Shown one piece after another: positions 1-5,959 of a DNA stretch of 8,665 nt; the first letter of the stretch is position 1, and each line of letters begins with the position of its first letter. The DNA comes from Myxococcales bacterium. Its GTDB lineage: Bacteria; Myxococcota; Polyangia; Fen-1088. The stretch lies in the NCBI GenBank assembly GCA_003159055.1, contig PMLH01000598.1, forward strand, positions 6,269 through 14,933, given 5' to 3'. The position numbers and the translations under genes are program-made. Below the pieces are notes generated by a model. It was not told where the DNA came from, did no database searches, and saw only the letters and a list, made by a program, of their open reading frames with translations.

Positions 1-456
1 CGGCGCGCGATTGATCTCGTCGGCAAGCACCAAATTGGAAAAGATCGGACCGTGCTTGGCCTGGAAGCTGCCTTGGGTCGGGTTGTAGATCATGGTGCCG
101 ACCACGTCGGCAGGCAGCATGTCGGGCGTGAATTGCAGCCGGCGAAACTTCGCGCCATCGAGTGTCTGGGCCAGGGTCTTGAGCGCCAGGGTCTTGGCTA
201 GCCCAGGCACGCCTTCGAGTAAGAGATGCCCGCTGGTCAAAAGGCCAACGATCAGGCGGTCGACCAAGTAGCGTTGCCCGACGATGACACGGGCCATCTC
301 CGTTTGCAGCGGGGAAACCCACCCCGCGGAGTCCAGAACCTCCTTCTGGATTTGTTGCACATCTCCGTGCCATCCACTTCCGCTGTGGCTGGCATCGAAC
401 GCGTTGGTGTTTACGGGACTGGCATTGAGCGAGGCGGTATTGGCTGAGGCATCCAT
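1..456 (-). CDS. MoxR-family AAA+ ATPase, N-terminal part (cut by window edge)
   Basis: The 152 codons present encode the N-terminal half of a MoxR-type AAA+ ATPase. These are chaperone-like ATPases that usually work with von Willebrand factor A-domain partners to mature or activate protein complexes. Seen directly: a Walker A loop GVPGLAKT at residues 82-89, the family block FTPDMLPADVVGT after it, and a Walker B segment LVLADEINRAP at residues 142-152 with acidic pair D146-E147. The reading frame is open at position 1, so sensor and lid regions lie outside the window. The ATG at 456 is preceded by AGGGAG eight bases upstream. About 40 residues rich in Ser, Asn, Ala and Gly come before the conserved region (VQQIQKEV onward). 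The genes downstream, which would show whether VWA or DUF58 partners follow, are not in the window. The family call is firm; the specific role is unknown. Confidence 0.93.
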   Translation of the reverse strand, partial: MDASANTASLNASPVNTNAFDASHSGSGWHGDVQQIQKEVLDSAGWVSPLQTEMARVIVGQRYLVDRLIVGLLTSGHLLLEGVPGLAKTLALKTLAQTLDGAKFRRLQFTPDMLPADVVGTMIYNPTQGSFQAKHGPIFSNLVLADEINRAP

Positions 457-1070
457 GTCTTCTTCTCCCTTTTGTTCTGACTGTCGAGAAGAAGTATGGG
501 GTCCCAACCCGTGCCCAAGTCTTTCGGGACCATTACAGCGGTGAAACGTTCGCTGGCGACCACCCCACTCACCACAGGTCCACGTCGCGCGTCAGGCGCT
601 CTTCACACCTGTGCGGCTATGTGCCACAGCGTGGCGTTTGGGCAAGCGAACGCAAGATAGTGTCCGCCTCGCAAACTGAATGGCCGACGTTCCCAAGAGC
701 TGGTCAACGGCGCAGGCGGGTCGGGACCGCCCTGCAGTCACCCCAACCCTTCTACGGTCGCCTTTCGGTCGAGGTCTTTACGCCAGCAGCCGTACTCCTG
801 ACCGTGTTCCACTCCGCCTCGCGCCGCTGTCGCGTTTGGCAAAGCCGTAGGCGAACCGAGCGCACGATCAAGGTTACCCCAGACCAAGCCATCACGATCG
901 CCAGCGGCAGCGCAAGCACCCTCGGCCGATAGAACCGCGATGGCAGATCCACTCTGGCATCTCGTCCCCAATTCGAAGAAGCCCATCCGGATTCGGTGCG
1001 CTCACCCATGCCCGCCTAGGTTGACTTTCGCGAAGCCGCGCGTCCAATGCGGATTCTGTCGCGCGCAAGT
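457..1070. other. Intergenic stretch without a convincing gene
   Basis: This 614-base gap lies between the prc stop and the moxR start, both on the minus strand. It must hold the moxR leader and probably its promoter, but I cannot pick out -35 and -10 boxes with confidence. The one structure I see is a GC-rich hairpin: CAGGCGG at 713-719 pairs with CCGCCCTG at 727-734 with one bulged base and a 7-base loop. It has no T-run on either side, so it is not a standard intrinsic terminator. Short ORFs occur on both strands; only the minus-strand one at 752-1009 is listed separately, at low confidence. A decayed gene is possible but no remnant is recognisable. Confidence 0.5.
752..1009 (-). CDS. Possible small single-pass membrane protein, unrecognised
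   Basis: This 85-codon ORF on the same strand as prc starts with ATG at 1009, 61 bases after the prc stop codon, with a weak AGG a few bases upstream of the start. I do not recognise the product. A hydrophobic stretch VLALPLAIVMAWSGVTLIV at about residues 31-49 could form one transmembrane helix, flanked by Arg-rich sequence on both sides; the C-terminal third is charged and probably disordered. A second minus-strand ORF of similar length and a plus-strand ORF overlap it, so frame choice is ambiguous. It may be a chance ORF in GC-rich DNA. Its position directly after prc would fit a small co-transcribed gene, but that is inference only. Confidence 0.2.
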   Translation of the reverse strand: MGERTESGWASSNWGRDARVDLPSRFYRPRVLALPLAIVMAWSGVTLIVRSVRLRLCQTRQRREAEWNTVRSTAAGVKTSTERRP

Positions 1071-3302
1071 CTACAAAACGGGTGCGGATCCTCTCGGTCC
1101 GGCAAGGTTGGCTCGCTTCGGTTGGCCGCCAACGAGGTCAACGTAATCTGCCAAGATCTTCGTCGCTTCATTCAGGATGACGTCGCTATCCGGGGAGCGG
1201 CCGGTCGCCATCCGGCCGAGCTCGTCTCCCGGGGACGAAGACTTCGCGTCCTTGGTCTTGCCCTTACTCTCCGTGGCTATGAGGGGCTGTGGCAGACCAG
1301 GCAAAGAGGCATTCTTGAGCGTGATCTCATAGGTCGTTGAACGAGCTGCGGCGTGCGCACGGTCTTCCTGCTCGCGCTCATCGTTTCGGGCTTTGATCTG
1401 CGCCATTTCCTGCCGCCGCTCTGCTTCATTTAGCAAAACAGATTTCTCGTCTATGCTCTTCTTGAGCCGAGCGATATCGTCAGCCAGATAGGCGAACTCC
1501 TTTTCCGTCTTCACCCGCTTCAGAGATTTCTCCCGCAGCGTGCCGAGATAAGGTTGAACGCGATTCAGTTGCTCGTGGAGCGCGGGGGCCACGGCATCCC
1601 AAGGCAATGGGTGCTTCAGCGCCGACTCGTTCACGTCGCTCAAGTCACTGCGGGAAGGCAAAACGATGTCGGAGACGACACCGCGCAATTGAGTCGAGGA
1701 GCCGTTCGGCCTATAGAACTTGCTGATCGTCACCTTGAGTGCGCCGGGATCGTACGTGTGCGAAAGGCCAGCCCTATCCATCACGGGTGCCAGCGGCAGA
1801 ATGCTTTGCACGGTGCCCTTTCCGAAGGTCGACGAATCGCCCACGACCACGGCACGTCCGTAGTCTTGCAAGGCGCCGACCAGGATCTCCGAGGCGGAAG
1901 CACTGAATCTGCTGGTCAGCACCACCAGCGGACCATCATACTCCACGGCAGGATCTTTGTCCGAACCCACTTCGATATCGCCCGCGAAGCCCCGCGTCTG
2001 GACCACAGGCCCCTGGCGAATGAACAAACCAGTCAGATCGATGGCCTCTTCGAGCGAACCGCCGCCGTTGGTTCGCAAATCCAGTACCACCCCGCGCACG
2101 TGTTCCATCTTCAACTTGGTCAGCAAGGTCGCAACATCCGCCGTCGCGCCCCGAGCGCCTCGCCGTCCCCCCATATCGGTATAGAAGGATGGCAGATCGA
2201 CGACGCCCAGGCGAACCGTGCTGCCTTGCCCCGTCGGCAAGTCCAGAATCCGGGCCTTGGCACGCCGGTCTTCGAGATTGATCTCGTCCCGCACGAGAGA
2301 GACGATCTTGGTCGGCGTCCCCTCGGGCGCGCCCACGGGCAGAATGGCCAAATTCACTGTCGATCCTTTCGGACCGCGTATCAATTCCACGGTGCGCGTG
2401 AGGGACATATTCGTGATGTCGACTGGTTCACCACTCGATTGTGCCACCGCCAGGATGCGGTCGCCTGGCTTCAGCAGACCGCTTCGCATCGCGGGCCCAC
2501 CTGGCGTGAGCTCGTGAATCTTGCAGTAGCCGTCCTCGGTCTCCAAGGACGCGCCAATGCCAAAAAGCGAGAGGTTCATAGAGATGTTCAGGCTTTCCAT
2601 CTCTTCGTGACCAAGATAGTCCGAATGCGGGTCGAATACGTGCGCGAGCGAATTCAAGTAGATCTCCAGCACTTCGTCGCTACGGAGGGCCTTCATCGTC
2701 GCGAGCTGTTGCCTCTTCCTGCGTGTCAACGTACTCACGATCTGCTCGGGCCGCTTGTTACCCAACTTTTCCTGCAGGTACTCTGCTCGAATTTGCTGCC
2801 GCCAGAGCGCTTGCGCCTCCCGCAAGTCGCGAGGCCGTTGCACGTGCTCCCGGTCGTAGGAGTAGACATCGTGACCCGTGAAATCGAACTTCGCGGTCCG
2901 CAACAGGTCGGTGGTGTAGGCCGCCCTTTGCTCCAGCCGCTGGAGAAAGCGACCGAAGATGGCGTGGGCCGCGCTGGTATCGCCAGCGCCATGGGTGGCC
3001 TGTGCGAGCGTCGTGCGATAAATCGCGAAATCCTTCAGGTCGGATTGCAGGAATAGGGACCGCGACCAATCCAGGTCGTCCAGATAGCGGTCCAGGAAGT
3101 TTTCCGCCAGATCGTTATCAATCGCGTGATGCGCGAACTGCGACTGTTCCAAGATCCCCGCTGCAATCCGAGTGATATTGGCCTCGGTTGTTCCCGTGGG
3201 AGTCAACGCGTAGGGTGGTTGAGCACCCAGTCCCATCGTCGGCAGGGCCAGGGCCAGCCCGAAGGCAGAGAGTAGTGCAAGAATCCTGGCTGGGAATTTC
3301 AT
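1071..3302 (-). CDS. prc: Tail-specific (C-terminal processing) periplasmic protease Prc/Tsp, S41 family
   Basis: The 743-residue product is a Ser/Lys-dyad protease that degrades or trims periplasmic proteins from their C-termini. In E. coli, Prc handles PBP3, the endopeptidase MepS (with NlpI) and ssrA-tagged proteins. Domains in order: signal peptide at about 1-27 (hydrophobic core ILALLSAFGLALAL), an N-terminal helical domain to about 225 ending in the conserved DPHSDYL, a PDZ domain at about 235-325 (TPGGPAMRSGLLKPGDRI), the S41 core at about 360-550, and the C-terminal Prc domain with a charged, probably coiled segment at about 595-655. By alignment to E. coli Tsp the catalytic residues are Ser469 in FSASASEI, Lys495 in TFGKGTVQ and Asp480. 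At 743 residues it is somewhat longer than the E. coli enzyme (about 680). I chose the ATG at 3302 over an upstream in-frame start at 3356 because GGAGG lies 4 bases before it and a signal peptide follows at once. It is divergent from the membrane Hsp20 gene. Confidence 0.96.
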   Translation of the reverse strand: MKFPARILALLSAFGLALALPTMGLGAQPPYALTPTGTTEANITRIAAGILEQSQFAHHAIDNDLAENFLDRYLDDLDWSRSLFLQSDLKDFAIYRTTLAQATHGAGDTSAAHAIFGRFLQRLEQRAAYTTDLLRTAKFDFTGHDVYSYDREHVQRPRDLREAQALWRQQIRAEYLQEKLGNKRPEQIVSTLTRRKRQQLATMKALRSDEVLEIYLNSLAHVFDPHSDYLGHEEMESLNISMNLSLFGIGASLETEDGYCKIHELTPGGPAMRSGLLKPGDRILAVAQSSGEPVDITNMSLTRTVELIRGPKGSTVNLAILPVGAPEGTPTKIVSLVRDEINLEDRRAKARILDLPTGQGSTVRLGVVDLPSFYTDMGGRRGARGATADVATLLTKLKMEHVRGVVLDLRTNGGGSLEEAIDLTGLFIRQGPVVQTRGFAGDIEVGSDKDPAVEYDGPLVVLTSRFSASASEILVGALQDYGRAVVVGDSSTFGKGTVQSILPLAPVMDRAGLSHTYDPGALKVTISKFYRPNGSSTQLRGVVSDIVLPSRSDLSDVNESALKHPLPWDAVAPALHEQLNRVQPYLGTLREKSLKRVKTEKEFAYLADDIARLKKSIDEKSVLLNEAERRQEMAQIKARNDEREQEDRAHAAARSTTYEITLKNASLPGLPQPLIATESKGKTKDAKSSSPGDELGRMATGRSPDSDVILNEATKILADYVDLVGGQPKRANLAGPRGSAPVL

Positions 3303-3306
3303 GAAA

Positions 3307-3311
3307 CCTCC
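3307..3311 (-). promoter_or_regulatory. Ribosome binding site of prc
   Basis: GGAGG on the minus strand ends 4 bases before the ATG at 3302. It decides the prc start against the in-frame start at 3356, which would put 18 charged residues in front of the signal peptide. Confidence 0.8.
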
Positions 3312-3460
3312 GGAGTACTGGCGAGCAGCGCGGTCGCGGGAATTCGGGTGATCCACCCTTCTCCCTCACCTTCCTAGCGTATGCGCAACCGATTGCCTAA
3401 ACCTTGCTCGCAGATTACATGGTTGAAGGGGTCGCCTCGAATGTCTTGCAAAACGGCGGC

Positions 3461-3481
3461 GCCACAAGTCGGACCTGTGGC
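3461..3481. promoter_or_regulatory. 21-bp near-perfect dyad, candidate operator
   Basis: The arms GCCACAAGTC (3461-3470) and GACCTGTGGC (3472-3481) flank a single central G. Nine of ten arm positions are complementary. The one-base centre makes this unlikely as an RNA hairpin in full, and more like a binding site for a dimeric regulator. It lies roughly midway between the divergent starts of prc and the Hsp20 gene. The regulator is unknown. Confidence 0.4.
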
Positions 3482-3513
3482 AACTTGTCTCACGTGGCAA
3501 TTAGCCGCACGTG
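3477..3513. repeat. GTGGCAA direct repeat and paired CACGTG palindromes
   Basis: GTGGCAA occurs at 3477-3483 and again at 3494-3500, a 17-bp interval. The first copy is part of the right arm of the 21-bp dyad, and GTGGC also occurs inverted at 3461-3465. CACGTG occurs at 3491-3496 and 3508-3513, also 17 bp apart; the second sits in the perfect 8-bp palindrome GCACGTGC (3507-3514). These could be extra half-sites for a regulator, or chance. Confidence 0.3.
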
Positions 3514-3643
3514 CCGGCGCTCGGGAGGCTGCAAATTCCCGCGGATGTGCCCGCTTCCTTTGGCACCGCAGATGCATTTTCTGGAGGCGACTTAAGGAGT
3601 CCACCGGATCCAAACATATAGGGCGACTAACCCCCGGAAATGG

Positions 3644-3652
3644 AAAGGAGAG
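3644..3652 (+). promoter_or_regulatory. Ribosome binding site of the membrane Hsp20 gene
   Basis: AAAGGAGAG lies just upstream of the ATG at 3660, with GGAG ending 9 bases before it. It fixes the start at 3660, which places a hydrophobic segment near the N-terminus, and rules out the long upstream extension of the frame. Confidence 0.8.
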
Positions 3653-3659
3653 AATTCCC

Positions 3660-4283
3660 ATGGACACCAACGCTTCCAAAGGAACTGTAACTAGTTACAA
3701 TAAATCCCAATTGGCCATTGGCGCCGCAGCAATCCTGGCTGTGGGGCTGTTGCTTGGGCACGCCGTGACGAAGTACACGGCCGGCATCCCTATCGCGGCG
3801 GCAGCGACGAAGAGCACGAAGAACCTGCCTCCGACGGCGGTCGCGCCAGGCAAGCCTTCCGCGGGAGCGGCCGGGTGGAATCCGTTCCAGGAGCTTCGCA
3901 ACATGCAGTTGCAGATGGACCAGATGGTCAACTCAATGACAACCGAGTTTCGCACGGAGCCTCGGCTGAGCTTCTTTACGGACACTCCCGGATATTCTCT
4001 GTCGCTCCGCGTGCGGGATCTGAAGGATTACTACGAGGTTCGCGCCTTCCTGCCCGATGCCAAGTCCTCTGACGTCAACGTGAGCCTGCTGGACAAGCAG
4101 ACGTTGAAGGTCGAGGTCAGCAACAAGAGCACCGAAACGTCGAAGCAGAAGAGCGCGAACGGCAACGTCACGAAATGGGGCCAGTACGCCCAGATCATCT
4201 CGCTTCCCGCGCCCGTCAAAGGCGAGCAAATGAAGATCGATCGACCCAACCACGAGTTGCTCATCACTTTGCCCAAGGCCTGA
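3660..4283 (+). CDS. Membrane-anchored small heat-shock protein (Hsp20/alpha-crystallin)
   Basis: The 207-residue product is a small heat-shock protein, an ATP-independent holdase type, with an added membrane anchor. Seen in order: a short polar N-terminus, a hydrophobic segment at about 18-37 (LAIGAAAILAVGLLLGHAV), an Ala/Pro/Gly-rich linker to about 72, the Hsp20 lead-in WNPFQELRNMQLQMDQM at 73-89, and an alpha-crystallin domain at about 118-206 (YYEVRAFLPDAKSSDVNVSL, then TLKVEVSNK). The usual G-x-L motif at the end of the domain is replaced by HELLITLPKA, and the protein stops there with no C-terminal I-x-I tail. There is no cysteine. The anchor, linker and divergent secreted protease suggest the chaperone domain faces the periplasm, but charges around the segment do not settle topology and a cleaved signal peptide remains possible. 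No partner gene follows on the plus strand; a decayed insertion sequence does. Confidence 0.9.
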   Translation: MDTNASKGTVTSYNKSQLAIGAAAILAVGLLLGHAVTKYTAGIPIAAAATKSTKNLPPTAVAPGKPSAGAAGWNPFQELRNMQLQMDQMVNSMTTEFRTEPRLSFFTDTPGYSLSLRVRDLKDYYEVRAFLPDAKSSDVNVSLLDKQTLKVEVSNKSTETSKQKSANGNVTKWGQYAQIISLPAPVKGEQMKIDRPNHELLITLPKA

Positions 4284-4481
4284 CCGACCGCCGACGCACG
4301 ACCGCGCCACGCCGTCTTCTCGGGCTGGTGTGGCCCACGGAACCCCGCCTGCAAGGTGCAGGACTAAATGACCGGTCGTGATTCGAGGACAGGGGTGAAG
4401 GTCATAGGCATTAAGCGACAGCGGTTGGTGTAGGTCACCCTCTCCCGAAGGGCTCGCCATTGGTCCCAGGCCGATCTAACA
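4284..4481. other. Spacer between the Hsp20 gene and the transposase remnant
   Basis: This 198-base stretch has no gene I can support. It should contain the left end of the insertion sequence, but I find no clear terminal inverted repeat matching the right side. A small perfect hairpin, CCTGCA (4348-4353), loop AGG, TGCAGG (4357-4362), lies about 65 bases after the Hsp20 stop; it lacks a T-run, so it is at best a weak terminator. No minus-strand frame here continues the HAD gene that is cut at 5915. Confidence 0.5.
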
Positions 4482-5914
4482 GTGGCAATCTTTCGAGAAA
4501 TCGGGGATTGGTCGCACGTGAAATTCGTAACGTCGGCTGACTGGGCACAAGAAGAATTTGGCAAGGCAAAGATAAGGGACGCGCGAGGGCTTGCACGGCT
4601 TGTGTTGGTGGCGGCGCAGGCAGCGCGACGACCCGCGGGCAAGGTGACCGAGGTATTCGGGAATGATGCCGACCGGCAGGGGGCATACGGCTTGCTGGAA
4701 AGCCAGGATGTTACTGGCGGTCAGGTAGGAGCCTCGGTGTTCGAGGCGTGTGCCGAGCGCTGCGCCGGTGAAGAGTTCGTGTTCTGCGCGGTGGATGGCA
4801 GCAGCGTGACTGTGACCGATTTGAACGGCGACAAAGACCTGGGTTCCATCGGGGCACGCAGCCAAGGAGCCTGAGATTCGAAGGTAATCAGCGCCCTGGC
4901 CATCTCAGCGAAAGGGGTGCCGCTGGGGCTTACCTCGCAGACGTGGTGGAAACGGACTGCATCGCTGACGAAGCGGGTAAAGCGAAAGCATCGAAACTTG
5001 CGGCGAACCGAGGAGAAGGAGATCCAGCGCTGGTTGGATACCATGGAGCAGTCGCGGCAGGTGATGAGCCAGCATGCCCCGAGAACGAAACTTTGGTTTT
5101 AGCTCGACCGCGAAGGCGATGCCCGGCCGATTCTCCAGAACGCCGACAAGGAAGGTCACTGGTTCACGATTCGTGGAAATCACAATCGACGCGTGATCTT
5201 GGAGAATGGGCGGAAGACATACCTTCGTGACCTGTTGGCGCAACAGCCTGTGGTTACGCACTACGAGCTGCGGGTTTCTGGAGCCCCCAAGCGGACAGCG
5301 CGCGTAGCGAAAATGGCCGTCCAAGCCTGCAGGATGACGCTCGATTTTCGAGACAAGAGGGCCAAGAAGTATTTCCCAAAACAGGTCAACGTGGTGCTCG
5401 CCCGTGAACAAGGCACAACGCCAGCAGGCGAGAAACCCATCGAATGGTTGCTGCTCACGAATCGACCGGTCGCCACCGTCGAGAACATCGAGCAAATCGT
5501 GTTTGGTTACGCCCAGCGCTGGCGCATAGAAGATTTCCACCGGACCCGGAAGAGCGGCACTTGCCGGGTCGAGGAATCGCAATTGCGGTCTGCCGAAGCG
5601 CTCATCAAGTGGGCTACCATACTGGCCGCCGTGGCTGTCCGCGCTGAACGTATCAAGCACCTCTCCAGGCAAGAGCCAGATCGGCCTGCCTCTGACGAGT
5701 TCAGCCCTGTGGAGATCCGAGCCATTACCCTCCTGCGCTTCGGCAAGTCCGCCAAGAAACACTTGCAGGCCGCGCAGGTCCCAATCTTGGCTCCAATAAT
5801 CGTCAAGCAATCCGCCGTGTCTCTCGTGACGATCTGCAAGTGCAGGTCGGCCGGCGGGAAAGCTGCGACAATTACGGGGTCGAGCGCGTCGGAGCCCTGG
5901 CTGGGAGAACCGTT
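4400..5914 (+). mobile_element. Decayed IS4-family insertion sequence (ends approximate)
   Basis: One IS4-type transposase remnant fills most of this stretch, and its size of about 1.5 kb is usual for the family. The right end is placed at 5914 because the HAD reading frame entering from the zwf side stops making sense there. The left end is only bounded, between 4284 and 4481. No convincing inverted repeats or target-site duplication could be seen. The rest of the HAD gene is not found beyond the left end, so the insertion was probably accompanied or followed by deletion. The element cannot encode an intact transposase and is probably not autonomous. Confidence 0.75.
4482..5910 (+). pseudogene. 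IS4-family (Tn5-like) transposase, inactivated by two in-frame stops
   Basis: A single plus-strand frame from a GTG at 4482 encodes a DDE transposase of the IS4 family, interrupted by TGA at 4872-4874 and TAG at 5100-5102. Before, between and after the stops the frame keeps family sequence: WAQEEFGKAKIRDARGL and RPAGKVTEVF in the N-terminal Tn5-like domain, first catalytic Asp in VDGSS (codon at 4794), second Asp in LDREGDA (codon at 5106), and the YREK signature from Tyr at 5508 through Arg, Glu (5529) and Lys (5550). The stops fit C-to-T changes of CGA (in a GARGLKV-like context) and CAG. After about 5790 the frame loses likeness, while the frame one base away reads RQAIRRV and later GVERVGALAG, suggesting a frameshift in the C-terminal dimerisation region. 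The exact end is uncertain. The true start may lie slightly upstream. Confidence 0.88.
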
Positions 5915-5959
5915 ATTGTCCGCGTCCAGCAGGAATACGACATCATCCAGCCACGTCAC
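5915..5959 (-). pseudogene. HAD-type hydrolase, first 15 codons only, cut by the insertion sequence
   Basis: A GTG at 5959 overlaps the zwf stop codon as GTGA, a classic translational-coupling overlap. It opens a minus-strand frame reading [15 protein letters not shown]. The hydrophobic run followed by D-x-D is HAD motif I, where the first Asp is the nucleophile, and it resembles the start of the HAD hydrolases (FLLDVDNTLLDND) that I recall beside zwf in other proteobacteria. After Asn15 the expected TLLDND does not follow; the frame runs into insertion-sequence DNA and stays open as a chimera to 5507 with no domain likeness. The rest of the gene is absent from the window. The call rests on a short match plus position. 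Confidence 0.55.

Larger units (their letters stand above)
3303..3659. other. Divergent intergenic region between prc and the membrane Hsp20 gene
   Basis: This 357-base stretch separates two divergent genes and should contain both promoters. An open frame extends the Hsp20 ORF leftward to 3381, but the extension is Cys/Arg-rich with no protein-like pattern and has no good start. A weak candidate sigma-70-like pair for the plus-strand gene is TTAAGG (about 3593) with CATATA about 17 bases downstream; I do not trust it enough to list alone. No heat-shock sigma-32 box or CIRCE element is recognisable. The clearest structure is the dyad at 3461-3481 with nearby repeats. Confidence 0.6.

Noticed and set aside
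621..932. A 103-codon plus-strand ORF in the prc-moxR gap
   Set aside because: Arg/Ser-rich sequence without pattern, and it overlaps opposing ORFs; nothing supports it as coding.
1554..3056. A 500-codon open frame on the plus strand
   Set aside because: It lies wholly antisense to prc, has no recognisable domain, and its composition is that of a shadow frame of a GC-rich gene.
3381..3659. N-terminal extension of the Hsp20 frame by 93 codons
   Set aside because: The extension is Cys/Arg-rich with no protein-like pattern. A strong ribosome binding site and the membrane segment support the start at 3660.
4872..5102. Stop-codon readthrough or recoding (for example selenocysteine) in the transposase
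   Set aside because: Two different stops occur, each explained by one C-to-T change, and no recoding element is visible. Pseudogene decay is simpler.
4400..5914. Terminal inverted repeats of the insertion sequence
   Set aside because: The best pairing I found (TCTCCC...AGGGCTC near 4441 and, on the other strand, near 5900) needs a gap and is short, so I did not call it.
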